Source: Oryzias latipes (taxonomy: Eukaryota; Chordata; Actinopteri; Beloniformes; Adrianichthyidae). From it: a DNA stretch of 64,000 nt. The notes under the pieces were generated by a model. That model was not told where the DNA came from, searched no databases, and saw only the letters and a list, made by a program, of their open reading frames with translations. Below are positions 38,377 through 50,328 of the stretch, piece by piece (position 1 is the stretch's first letter; every line of letters starts with the position of its first letter). The DNA lies in contig NC_019867.2 of assembly GCF_002234675.1 (NCBI RefSeq), forward strand, positions 31,686,614 to 31,750,613, in the 5' to 3' direction. The position numbers were made by a program, and so were the translations under genes.

Positions 38377-41300
38377 GTAAGCTGTTGCCCTCGGCGCGCT
38401 GGAGCCCCGACAGGGGCGCTGTTGTTTGTTTTGGTCGGTGTGCCCGCGCCCCGCGGCTGCTCCGTTTCCCGCAGCCCCGGTTTATTGAGTCCTTCTGGAC
38501 TCCTCTGCGGGCAGGAGATGCGTGCGGGATAGGAGATGCGTGCAGGCAGGAGATGCGGGCGGGATAGGAGGAGCGTGCGGGCAGGAGATGCGTGCGGGAT
38601 AGGAGATGCGTGCGGGATAGGAGATGCGTGCAGGCAGGAGATGCGGGCGGGATAGGAGGAGCGTGCGGGCAGGAGATGCGTGCGGGATAGGAGATGCGTG
38701 CGGGATAGGAGATGCGTGCAGGCAGGAGATGCGTGCGGGATAGGAGATGCGGGCGGGATAGGAGGAGCGTGCGGGCAGGAGATGCGTGCGGGATAGGAGA
38801 TGCGTGCGGGATAGGAGATGCGTGCAGGCAGGAGATGCGGGCGGGATAGGAGATGCGGGCGGGATAGGAGGAGCGTGCGGGCAGGAGATGCGTGCGGGAT
38901 AATAGATGCGTGCGGGATAGGAGATGCGTGCGGGATAGGAGATGCGTGCGGGATAGGAGGTGCGTGCGGGCCGGAGATGCGTGCGGGATAGGAGATGCGT
39001 GCGGGCAGGAGGTGCGTGTGAGCACCAGATGCGGCTGCAAACAGGTTGTTGTTGTTTTATCAGAAATTGCAGCTAAATTTAACATGCAACCTGTTGGATC
39101 AAAGCAGATCAAGCAGTCATATGTTATGTAGTGAGTGTGCGCGCGTGCGTGCGTGGATGATGGCACGTCCTGCCAGCTGTGGATGAGGAAGTCCAAAGTC
39201 CAGGTGTGTGCTTCGCATCTCACCTGTCGCGTGTTTGCTTTGAGGGAGGAGTTTTGCAGTAAACCACGTCCTGCAGGGCGGTGTCCCTGATCTGGTTGAT
39301 AGAGGGTGGTCATCTGATTGGTCATGGCAGGTAGGGCTGGCTGGACCCCTCCCCCCTTCCCCGCAGCCCTGTGGTCACGTGACTTTTTGTGCAGTTTTTC
39401 TGCAGATGTGTGTTTATTTTGGTCAATGTCGAGCATCGATCTCTGATGTAGGATGAAAGGTCAGAGGTGAAGCACAGTTGGAATGTCCAACACTGTCTCT
39501 CATGACCCCCCCCACATACTGGTGGTAGATCACTGAACAGATCTGGCTCTATTTCTCTTTGGCTTCAGAACAGCATCCGTGTTGGTTGAGGTTACCACAC
39601 ATGATGTGATCCGTTGTCCTTGACTTAGGAACGTTTTTTCAAGAGGAACATGCTGGGATGTCGCGGTCTAGATGTCCAATCAGTCCTGCATGTGTTCTAT
39701 GCTCTGTCATTCCGCTCGTCAGCACAGAGGCATGGAGAACACTACAGAAACCCTAGACTGAAGGCTCATGTGGATCCAGATGTTCAGTGGATCCACAGAG
39801 CAGTCATCATGCTGCTTCCCGTGCTCCATGTCTGACCCCAGGGCCAAACGAGGAGCCGTGGAGTCCGGCTGGGGTCAGAGGCAGAACTTCACTGTTCAGG
39901 GTTACGGCTTTGCCAGATCAGAGCAGGCCTCTGCCAAACCACTGATCCCATCTTAATAAAATTCATTCCATTCCATTCTATCCCATCCAAATCAATTTCA
40001 CATTTGACGGCATTTGGTTAAAGATCAAGTTATTGATTACATCCCATTCAAAAGTCTCTATTGTTTATGAAAAACAGTTTTCTCTTCATTAGTGACTTCA
40101 ACTCAACCACACTGTAGCTTTGTGTTTACATTTCCACACATTTCTACATTAAGAACTTAAAATGACTTTGGGGGGGAAATCATTAATTTTTGACTTTATA
40201 TGTGATGTTCATTTTGAATAATTGGTCATTTTAAAGATAGTAGGGCTTGCCGTTTGTTTTTTCTGCCACTCTAATGTTAGCTTGAACGAGAATGTAAACA
40301 AAGGAATGCTGGGAAATTCAGGAGGCTAACTTTGCGTCTAGAGTCCCGCCCACAATGGGCGAATTTCTAACGAGCTCCTGCTGCGCTGCAGAAAATGTGT
40401 CTTAAAAAACGACACAGGCTTCTTGACTTTTGCTAAAAATGGCATATTCATAATTAAAAGACCACTGGGAAACTTTTACAATAGAAACCAATCCAGTTGA
40501 TGTCAGTAATGTGAGCGACAGACGGACACCTGTTGACAGATCTGAGCCCCCCCCCATCCTCCATCAGTGTGACGCTGCACTTTGTGAAGCATTTGAAGCC
40601 GATCCAGACGTTTTTCAGAAACCCTGAAGCCCGTCAGCTCTTTTATTTTGGGCGATGTGGCTTTTAGAAATGTCTCTCCCCAAGTTGCCAGATTTTCAGT
40701 GCCCCCCTCCAGCTTAGTCAGTGACCCAATCAGAGGAGTTGGAGTCATAGTGCTGAGGGGGGTGGATCTGGGTGTATTTATAGCACATCTACCTCAGAAA
40801 GTCCACACAGCTCCTGCAGAACTAATGCGTAAAGCGTGAATGTTCTGTCCGGGTTTGTGTCCGGGACCAGAACCACGTGACTCAGCACTTGACACAGAAA
40901 GCAGGTGGGCATCATATATCCTGCAAAGCAAGCTCTTTCTTTTTTCCTCTCTGAATGGGATCCATCTCCGTCTCTGGTTCACTTCCCTGGAGAAAGGAGG
41001 AAGCTTTCCATTATTTATGAGCTGTCTGGGCCTCTTTTTCCGTGGTGAGCTGCCTGTGTGGCTCAGCGGAAACACCCAGAAACCTCTGAGCAGATCTGCT
41101 CTCCGATGCTCTACGTTGAGCCTGTTTGACCATCATGAGCTGCTTTATCCGTGTGTGGGGGGGCCTTCTTAAACTGGGTCAGACTCTTGGCTGCACCTCC
41201 CGGTTTGTCCTGCATCCAGCTGTTTTTCTAGCATCAGCCAAATGACTGACTTTCATGCAAGACTTTTAGCAATAGGCTTTAAAGTTAAGAGCTTTACTTC

Positions 41301-44300
41301 TCACTCAGACTGCAGATCCAAAAGGCTTCATTTGATTCTGGTTTTGGATCAGAGCAGCTTCTTTTCCTGGATGGATTTCTGTACTACAGACATGCCTGTG
41401 CGTTTAAACTCTTTGGCTTTAAAACGTTCATACAGATGCTAAAATGCTCTCATCTGTCATTTCTTTGATCCCTTAAATATTTTTATCTCTTGTCTTTTTG
41501 TGTGTGGAGCATTTTTGTATTTGAAAGAGAAAATAAAGATTTCAAAACAGTCTTTAAACGTGGTCCACAAAGGCACCAGTGTGGGTCTGTGGAAGTCATG
41601 TGCAGACGCACCACAAACAAACACCGGACTAAACTGACATTCACGGGGAAATGAAAGCTGAAGTGGACACTTATATAGAACTCTCTTTCATTGATCAAAC
41701 CCCAAAGGGCTTTACCCCCCCCCCCCCCCACACACACACACACACACTGATGGCGTACACCATTTGTCGTTTGGTCCAAACTTTGGATTGGAACTGATTT
41801 AAATGTTCTATTGCTAATTGTTCAAACATATTCAATAGCATGGAATTTGACAGGCTGCATGGTTGTGTAGTGGTCTTTAGAAAAGGTCTGTAGTTTCATG
41901 CATAGTTTCACATGCAGACCACTGACAGCACAGTCCAAACCAAAACCAACTAACCACTCGTCAGTTCTGCGATGTGCTGCTGGAGAAGACTTTATGGATC
42001 AGAACCAGACATTCAATGAAAACAACAAGGAACGGTTGTCACATTCCAGAATATTGCCTAAAATGAGGTGCTGATTATTCTAGTCACACTGGTCTGCATT
42101 TTTTTTGATATCTGAGATGTTTATTGTCTAACGCTCCACAGCCACATTGTGCCTCACAGTTCACCTTCAATTTAATGGATCGTTTTTTGTCTTTAAGGTA
42201 AGAGAAAAAAAAAGACGCTGCAAATACGACCTCTAAGATGGAAATCGGAAAATTTATAAACTGCAAGATCAGCACTGGGAAACACACCCACACACGCGCA
42301 CGCACACACGCTCGCACGCACACACACACACACACACACACGCACACACTCACTAACATGACTGTTTTGGTTTTCAGATGAGCTGAAACACAAACAGACT
42401 CAGAAACATTGTCCAGGAGTCAGAAACTGAATGACTGCGTTGTCATTTTCCTCTCTTTCTCTGTGTTATGCTTGACTCTTGAAGATTGGCCCCCCCCACC
42501 CCCAATGTTTCCATGGAAACATGAAGCTGGCAGCAAAAACTTTTCCATTTAGCTTCTGGAACCTGCAGAAATGTTTGTCGTATGGAGACAGACAGAAAAC
42601 ATTCTGGTTCCACAGAAGAGCTGCCATCTTGAAACCCTCATCTGCATTTTTCTGAGGAGCACTGAAGCAGGGGGGGTGTGAGCACTGAAGCAGCTCACCC
42701 CCCCCCCCCTGCTTCAGTTTAGCTGCAGACCTTGGTCAATAAGATCAAAAGATGCTCATTTTTCTAACTGCGTTACCAGGGAAACGGCCCACATCTTGTT
42801 TACTTGCATCCAAAAATTAAAACCTGCAGTCAGAGGTAAGCGTTCAGGCCTGAACGGATGCCTAGTGTTGCCATGGTAACTCACTGAATTGGGAAAATAA
42901 AGACGTGAAAAAAAAGAATATATATTTTATCATTATAAAACTGTAACAACAACTCTAAACTGAGCATGTTTGTCCTTCAACCCAGGTGAGTCTGCACCTG
43001 TACCTGAACGTATCATTCATCAAACCCTGACTGCAGTTAATACAAGCCATCCAAGTTTCAGAGGCTGCCTGCAGTCCAGACCTCACTTAGTGAAGGGTCA
43101 TTCCTGCAAATGTGTGTGTGTGTGTGTGTGTGCGTTGTTCAGTTCAGTCCTGTCACTTGAGTGTGTTTGAGTCTCTGTGCCGTCTTGTCTCGGCCTAAAA
43201 GGCCTAATTGTTTTGTCCTGACCTCCACATTGGTTAGCTTTGTGTGCAGGCATGTGTGTAAAAGATGAACACACACAGACAGTGTGGGTCTGTGCGCATA
43301 GGTCAACAAGGAAGCATTGTTCCTTTTCTCTGCCGCTGCCTTTTGTTGCTGTTCTTTGTGTGTGTGTGTGTGTGTGTGTGTGTGGGAGGGGGGGGGGTCT
43401 GGGGGATGAAATGCAAATAGAAAAGTCTGATTCATTATGAAAAATCAGACTAGAACAGATGAGATAAAACTGACTGGTTGCTTTAGGAAAGCAACTTGTA
43501 AAATTGTAACAAAGACGTTTTTGCTCATGCTGCAGCACACAGATGGACTCTAATGCTGAATCCCACAGTGGTCCGCTCCCCATCCTTGTCATTCCTGTCA
43601 TCTTCTCTTCTTTACCTCCTACTACAGAATTGAATGGTTCTAATGTTGCAGCCTGTGGGAGGAGCTACAGCGACTGGTACCATTCATATAGGTTCTTTGG
43701 AGTTCAGTTTCGTGTGTGAAACAGATCTAGTTTTTGTGTGTTGCAGTGAGCAGCAGTTTGCAGGATCACCTCAGGCTCCTACCTGCGATGAGTTCAGAGG
43801 CTCTGAGATGTCTGTCAGTCGGGTTTCCTGGCTGTGGATCTTTGCTAGTGCTGCTGAAGATCCTCAAACATGTTTTTCAGACATGCAGTGACGGAACAAA
43901 CAGAGGCCAGAAAAGAAACGTTCACAAGCCGCAGGTCAAAAGATGCCAGAAGGACTTTTGGCTTTTGCTGTCTGGTACCGAAAGTCTGTTTCTTGGCAAA
44001 AGAAGACTGCAGATATTGTCACATTGTACTGTCTGGAGGCAGGTCTAGTGAGGTGGAAGGAGGTTTACTAATGACTCTGAGAAGACGATTAAAGCTGCAA
44101 ATAAACCTGATGAAACATTGTTGTTTCAGGGTGGAGGTGGTGGTGCTTCACCTGAAGCTGAAGCACATCTAAAGCCCTGGGGACTGATGGCTGACAGCCG
44201 AGGTGTCGGGAAAAATCGATTCTGCAACATATGGCGATAGTTCATTTGGCGATACTTGCATTGATTAAAAATGCTGCCAGATCGATATTTATTTAATTAT

Positions 44301-45007
44301 TTCTGAGCGTCCTTCAGCGTCTGACTCTGGGTTTCCACTTCACCCTCCTTCCACTAGTGGGCAGCAGAGCACATGGAGCCTCTTAGAGCAGCTCTGTACG
44401 CACAAAACCACAAGATCTCACAAGAAGCAGCTTGTGTTCATTGCTAAAAGTTCAGCCAGCCTTGCAGTTTTTGTTAGGAGACAAGTATTACTTAGTCTTA
44501 ACTTACTGAAAAATAGTTTCGGTGCGGTCTTGGGACGTATCGCGATACGTATCATGAGACGCAGATGACGATGCTTATTGTGTGGCCAGACTGTTGCTGA
44601 AGCACACACCTACAGTTTTCTGCTGAACAAGCGTGGTGACAGTTACTCGTCCATGTGAACAGCTGTTGTTGTGCAGCTGAGAACGGCTGAACAGCCATGT
44701 TTCGTTTGAAGCACACGTCTGGTCCTGTCATGGTTTATTCTCCGTATCTTATTTGAAGTTTTGGTGCTCACCTTCAGGGACGGTTCGGGAAAAACCGCAG
44801 GTGATTTTCTCCACAGGAGCGGTGAAACATGGGCCTTCATGTTCCAGGATCAGTAAAGTGAAGTGAGAACTGCTGCTGCTAAGGATCTGTTTCTTCTGCT
44901 TCTGCTTCTCCAGTGGGTTCTGGCCTTTGAGATCTTCATCCCTCTTGTTCTCTTTTTCATCCTCCTGGGTCTGAGGCAGAAGAAACCAGCGATTCCTGTC
45001 AAAGAAG
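38311..45007 (+). CDS. abca2: ABCA2, ATP-binding cassette lipid transporter A2, first two coding exons (partial)
   Basis: ABCA2 is a large full transporter of late endosomes and lysosomes, abundant in oligodendrocytes and involved in sterol and sphingolipid handling. Only the N-terminus is here. Exon 1 (38311-38376) encodes [22 protein letters not shown]. Exon 2 (44914-45007) continues [20 protein letters not shown] and then [11 protein letters not shown], ending one base into the next codon. The joined string is almost identical to the mammalian ABCA2 N-terminus and places the first membrane helix in exon 2. The ATG has G at -3 and +4. Intron 1 is 6.5 kb. Intron 2 exceeds 18.9 kb and is filled from 45101 with a tandem element array. 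All remaining exons are beyond the window. Confidence 0.93.
38508..39027 (+). repeat. 17/18-bp minisatellite at the 5' end of ABCA2 intron 1
   Basis: About 29 units alternate GGGATAGGAGATGCGTGC (18 bp) with GGGCAGGAGATGCGTGC (17 bp), with GCGGGCGG and GGAGGAGCG variants. A block of units repeats about 120-165 bp apart. CpG-rich throughout, it continues the CpG island about 130 bp past the exon 1 donor. Confidence 0.93.
40240..40470. repeat. Dispersed repeat, copy 2 (family shared with 35095-35355)
   Basis: It matches 35095-35355 in several blocks in the same order and orientation. The element class is unknown. Confidence 0.55.
42661..42718. repeat. Foldback: 16-bp G/C-run arms plus inner 6-bp arms
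   Basis: ACTGAAGCAGGGGGGG (42661-42676) is the reverse complement of 42703-42718. Inside, GTGAGC (42678-42683) pairs with GCTCAC (42693-42698), leaving a 9-bp loop that is itself a third copy of ACTGAAGCA. Confidence 0.8.
44914..45007 (+). CDS. abca2: ABCA2 exon 2 (first transmembrane helix)
   Basis: The acceptor is GCTTCTCCAG and the donor is GAAG/GTATGA. It encodes [21 protein letters not shown] followed by [10 protein letters not shown]. It begins in phase 0, matching exon 1. Confidence 0.93.
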
Positions 45008-45100
45008 GTATGAAGTCAAAGTTGGTTATTTGGGATCTGTATGCTTCAACCCTTTAACTGCCTGCTCTATACCATTTTGAAGGCATCCTTTTCGTTTAAT

Positions 45101-47553
45101 TGGTTGAATGCTGTAAAGCATTCAACCCTTTGTTTTCCTGTTTCTCTTTATTTATTGGTTGAATGCTGTAAAGCATTCAACCCTTTGTTTTCCTGTTTCT
45201 CTTTATTTATTATTATCGTATCTTATAGTATCTTCCGCCGTTTTTTGGCGTTTAACTACTTCTACAATTTTTAACCTATTTTAACCATTCTACTATTAAA
45301 ATGTTCATCTCTTTCATCTTATTTCTGCTATGACTTTTGGTTTTTCAAATCCTTTTACTTTTTAAGATATTCCAGGTTTTCCGGGAATTTTTGCTCCATT
45401 GAAATACATGGAGAATTTTTCGTTCAGAAGTTCACAGTTAAACTCCTTCTACAATTTTTCACCTATTTTAACCGTTCGACTATGAAAATGTTCAGCTCTT
45501 TCATCTTATTCTAGCTATGACATTTTGGTCCTTCAAATCTTTGAACTTTTCCAGATATTCCCGGATATTCCCAGATTTTCCAATGGTTTTGCTCCATTGG
45601 CCACACCTTTGCTTCTTTAAACAATTGTAACTTTAACATTCTTTTGGCTAGAGACACCGTTCAAATATTGAAATGTTCACAAGGTTTTGGACTTCAACAT
45701 AAAGTTCAAAATTATTATGGGATGGCAACACCACCTACAGTTTGGCGGCCATTTTGTGCCAAAATGTGAGGCAATTTTAAACTTCTTCAAACTTTCACCT
45801 ATTTTTACCATTCTACTATTACAATGTTCAACCTTTTCAGCTTATTCCTTTCAGCTATGACTTTTGGTCCTTCAAATCCTTGAACTTTTCCAGATATTCC
45901 CGGATATTCCCAGATTTTCCAATCTTTTTGCTCCATTGGCCACACCTTTGCTTCTTTAAACAATTGTAACTTTAACATTCTTTTGGCTAGAGACACCGTT
46001 CAAATATTGAAATGTTCACAAGGTTTTGGACTTCAACATAAGGTTTAAAAATTATTATGGGATGGCAACACCACCTACAGTTTGGCGGCCATTTTGTGCC
46101 AAAATGTGAGGCAATTTTAAACTTCTTCAAACTTTCACCTATTTTTACCATTCTACTATTACAATGTTCAACCCTTTCATCTTATTCCTTTCAGCTATGA
46201 CTTTTGGTCCTTCAAATCTTTGAACTTTTCCAGATATTCCCGGATATTCCCAGATTTTCCAATCTTTTTGCTCCATTGGCCACACCTTTGCTTCTTTAAA
46301 CAATTGTAACTTTAACATTCTTTTGGCTAGAGACACCGTTCAAATATTGAAATGTTCACAAGGTTTTGGACTTCAACATAAAGTTCAAAATTATTATGGG
46401 ATGGCAACACCACCTACAGTTTGGCGGCCATTTTGTGCCAAAATGTGAGGCAATTTTAAACTTCTTCAAACTTTCACGTATTTTAATCCTTCTACTATTA
46501 CAATGTTCAACCCTTTCAGCTTATTCCTTTCAGCTACGACTTTTAGTCTTTCAAATCTTTGAACTTTTCAAGATATTCCAAGATTTTCCAGGATTTTCCA
46601 AGATTTTTGCTTCATTTAAATACATGGAGAATCCTTGAAAACCTTTGTTGCTTTCAAGCATTATAACTTTAACAAGCTTTCAGCTAGAGGCACTGTTCAA
46701 ACATTGAAATGCTCACAAGGCTTTGGACTTCAACATACGTTTTGAAATTATTATGGGATGGCAACACAACCTACTGTTTGGTGGGCATTTTTTGACAAAA
46801 TCTGAAGCAAATGTTGCAATAAACTTCATCCATGGCTGGAACTGAGCATATTGAAATTCACTGGATCTGGACATATAAGGAATGTGGGCGTGGTTAGCAA
46901 ACAAACTTTTTTGCTAAGGACGTCCAAAGGTTTACTTTTTCCGATTTGTCTAAAACTGACGTCGATTGGTTCGTCATCCCCAGGCGACCGAAACATAAAA
47001 TGGTTGCTATGGAGATAAAATCAATAGGAAAGCCGCCATTTTGGAAAAAGTGGATTTTCTGTCAACTTAGAACATGTAGCTTTTAACAATATGATACTCT
47101 CAAACAAAGTGTTTTTTTGAGTCAGTTGATGATGCTGATTCCAATGCTAGCACTTTTAACCATTTTAGCAACATCTTCAAATTTTCAACAGTCCAGTCAT
47201 TTTTGTATCAACTTAAGCTTTCATGCTTAACTCCTTCTACATTTTTTGACCTATTTTAGCCATTCTACTATTACAATGTTCAACTTTTTCAACTTTTTCC
47301 TGCTATGATTTTTTTTTAAATCTTTTAACTTTTAAAGATATTCCGGGATTTCCCAGGATTTTTGCTTCATTAAAATACATAGGAAATCTTTTTTTTAACT
47401 TCTTTTACAGTTTTTTACCTACTTTAACCATTCTACTTTTAAAATGTTGAGGTCTTTCAGCTCTGTTCAGCCATTTCTTCAGCAAATTCAGCTTTCATTC
47501 AGCATTATAGCATTCAACCCTGCATTTTCTTCTGGAAATGCAGCTCCTTCTAG
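45101..47553 (+). mobile_element. Array unit 1 (type A, double leader, three 340-bp subrepeats)
   Basis: It starts with two copies of the 55-bp leader (45102, 45157). It holds three tandem copies of a 339-340-bp block (landmark GATGGCAACACCACCTACAG at 45721, 46061, 46400), then a more diverged copy near 46757. The left junction with unique sequence is TTTAAT/TGGTTG. Confidence 0.7.
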
Positions 47554-50327
47554 TTCTTTATTACGCTCATCTTCCGCCGTTTTTCGGCACTTAACTCCTT
47601 CTACAGTTTTTAACCGATTTTTACCATTCAACTTTTAAAATGTTCAGCTCTTTCAGCTAATTATTGCTATGACTTTTGGTACTTTTAATCCTTGTACTTT
47701 TTAAGATATTCCAGTTTTTCCGGGAATTTTTGCCCTATTAAAATGCATTGGGAAGTTATGGTGCACAAGGTTGCCGAATCGACTCCCAGTTCGGACCCTT
47801 AATATTTTTTCTACCATTTTACTTTTAAAATGTTCAAATCTTTCAACTTATTACAGTTATTACTTTTGGCTTTTGAAATACTTCAACTTTTTAAGATATT
47901 CCAGGATTTTTGCTCCATTAAAATACACAGGCAATCCTTGTGCCTAACTTCTTTTACAGTTTTTTACCTACTTTAACCATTTTACTTTTAAAATGTTGAG
48001 CTCTTTCAACTTATTACAGTGATTACTTTTGGTCATTCAAATCATTGAACTTTTTAAGATATTCCAGGATTTTCCAGGATTTTTTGCTCCATTAAAATAC
48101 ACAGGGAATCCTTGTGCTTAACTTCTTTTACAGGTTTTTACCTACTTTAACCATTGTACTAACCATTCCTTTCCTTCAAATCTTCAAATTTTCAACAATT
48201 CAGCCATTTTTTCAACAATTTAGGGCCTTGTTTAACTCCTTTTACAATTTTTGTACCTACACAATTTTTTTACCACCACTTTTGGTCCTTCAAATCCTTT
48301 GACCTTTCAAAAGTGAAAATTTTCGTTCGTTTTTTCCACGTAAAAAACGAACTGTGGCATGAAATCGTTTCAACTCAGCTTCTCCCAATAAGACTATATA
48401 CGACAAGCTTGATTAATAGATACCGGCTGCATTGTGTCGTCACAGAAATGTTAGCTCAATGGCTTAGAAAGTGGTCTTACAATACTGAGGTTCTCAGTTC
48501 GAATCCAGCATCTGACTTTTTCTGCATGTTTTTTTACCTTGCCTTTCTTGATGAAATTCAGTTCCACTAACTCAATTATATTTCGTTACATGGAAGAAAT
48601 TTCTTTGAGGTGGGGTTACTCATAAGCTTTGACGTTTCAATGTATGTTAGAAAAAACAGTGGGAGCAAATCTAAGTTAGTTTTGATGTATTTTTTATTTT
48701 CCTCCTCGTAGCTGGAAGCTGCAGTTCAAACATGTGCTTCAGCCATTTTGTGAACAAGCGTCGCCCACGGCCGCTAAGGCTCATGGGAAGTGTTGATTCC
48801 CAAACCATGAGTTAGGTGGCTGTTACGAGAATTGACTATCATGTTGTTACGCCACACGTTAGTTGTTCAAAGACAATAAAATGCTGTGTCATCCAGCTAT
48901 CTAGCTGATGATCAGCACAGCTCTCAATTATACATGGATGAGTATGCTAAGATTCATGACCCATGCAAAGTTGAGAGAATTAGTCATGAGGTTGAACATA
49001 AGACAGAATGCCCCTTTCTGGAGGAAGTGACCGTACTTTCACTGTTAAATTCTTAGTGCTTTGGAATATTACATCAAAGTTTGAAATCATTATGGGATGG
49101 AAACTGCATGGCAGCCATTTTGTGTTTTTCAAATTTGAAACTGTAGTTTCTTTCAACCAATATAACTTCCACATACTTGTAGGTAGAGACACAGTTCAAA
49201 CATTGAAATGTTCGCAAGGCTTTGGACTTCAATATAAGGCTCAAAACTATTATGGGATGGCAACACCACCTAGAGTTTGGTGGCCATTTTGTGCCAAAAT
49301 GTGAGGCAATTTTATACTTCTTCAAACTTTCACCTATTTTAATCATTCTACTATTACAATGTTCAACCCTGTCAGCTTATTCCTTTCAGCTACTACTTTT
49401 GGTCTTTCAAATCTTTGAACTTTTCAAGATATTCCAGGATTTTCCAGGATTTTTGCTCCATTAAATTACATAGGGAATTCTTGTGCTTAACCTCTTTTAC
49501 AGGTTTTCACCTATTTTAACCATTTTACTTCTAAAATTTTGAGCTCTTTCAGCTCATTATTGCTATGACTTTTGGTCATTCAAATCATTGAACTTTTTAA
49601 GATATTCCAGGATTTTCCAGGAATTTTGCTCCATTTAAACACAAGGATGATCCTTGAAAACCTTTTTTGTTTTAACCATTGTAACTTCAACATGCTTTCA
49701 GCTAGAGACACCGTTCAAACATTGAAATGTTCACAAGGCTTTGGACTTCAAAATGAGGCTCAAAACTATTATGGGATGGCAACACCACCTAGAGTTTGGT
49801 GGCCATTTTGTGCCAAAATGTGAGGCAATTTTAAACTTCTTCAAACTTTCACCTATTTTAATCATTCTACTATTACAATGTTCAACCGTGTCAGCTTATT
49901 CCTTTCAGCTACTACTTTTGGTCTTTCAAATCTTTGAACTTTTCAAGATATTCCAGGATTTTCCAGGATTTTTGCTCCATTAAATTACATAGGGAATTCT
50001 TGTGCTTAACCTCTTTTACAGGTTTTCACCTATTTTAACCATTTTACTTCTAAAATTTTGAGCTCTTTCAGCTCATTATTGCTATGACTTTTGGTCATTC
50101 AAATCATTGAACTTTTTAAGATTTTCCAGGATTTTTGCTCCATTAAATTACATAGGGAATTCTTGTGCTTAACCTCTTTTACAGGTTTTCACCTATTTTA
50201 ACCATTTTACTTCTAAAATTTTGAGCTCCTTCAGCTCAGTTCAGCCATTCCTTTTACAAATTAAGTTTTCTTTCAGCAATACAGCATTCAACCCTGCATT
50301 TTCTTCTGGAAATGCAGCTCCTTCTAG
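47554..50327 (+). mobile_element. Array unit 2 (type B, no palindromic leader)
   Basis: It begins TTCTTTATTACGCTCATCTT and lacks the GGTTGAATGCT palindrome. It carries a tRNA-like pol III promoter at 48452-48506. From 47556 it is near-identical to unit 6. Confidence 0.7.
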
Positions 50328-50328
50328 T
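47556..50328 (+). repeat. 2773-bp near-identical duplication, copy 1 (copy 2 at 54795-57567)
   Basis: Constant offset of 7239 bp from the first to the last base. I noticed a single substitution (T/C at 49043/56282) when reading through; I did not align every base. The duplicate stops exactly at the CTAGT unit end. Confidence 0.9.
48452..48521 (+). other. tRNA-like internal pol III promoter in type B units
   Basis: The A box TAGCTCAATGG (48452-48462) fits TRGCNNARYGG exactly. The B box AGTTCGAATCC (48496-48506) differs from GGTTCGANTCC at one position. A T5 tract at 48517-48521 would act as terminator. The tRNA stems do not fold well, so it is a tRNA-derived fragment rather than a tRNA gene. 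It is repeated at 55691-55760. Confidence 0.55.

Larger units (their letters stand above)
39028..44913 (+). other. ABCA2 intron 1, remainder
   Basis: No coding exon was found. Simple repeats: poly-C/(CA)n at about 41717-41748, (CA)n at 42290-42350, (GT)n at 43113-43132, (GT)n plus poly-G at 43355-43398. An ATTCC-like tail lies at 39965-39990. Dispersed repeat copy 2 is at 40240-40470 and a foldback at 42661-42718. A 44200-44580 segment with GTATCGCGATACGTATC resembles a decayed DNA-transposon remnant. Confidence 0.5.

Noticed and set aside
38162..39436. 424-codon minus-strand ORF across ABCA2 exon 1 and the minisatellite
   Set aside because: It exists because the repeat lacks stops on that strand. 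It reads as [16 protein letters not shown] repeats and overlaps a firm exon.
46366..46638. Recurrent 63- and 90-codon ORFs in the 45-64 kb array
   Set aside because: They recur because the DNA repeats. The phase is not protected by synonymous bias and no domain is recognisable.
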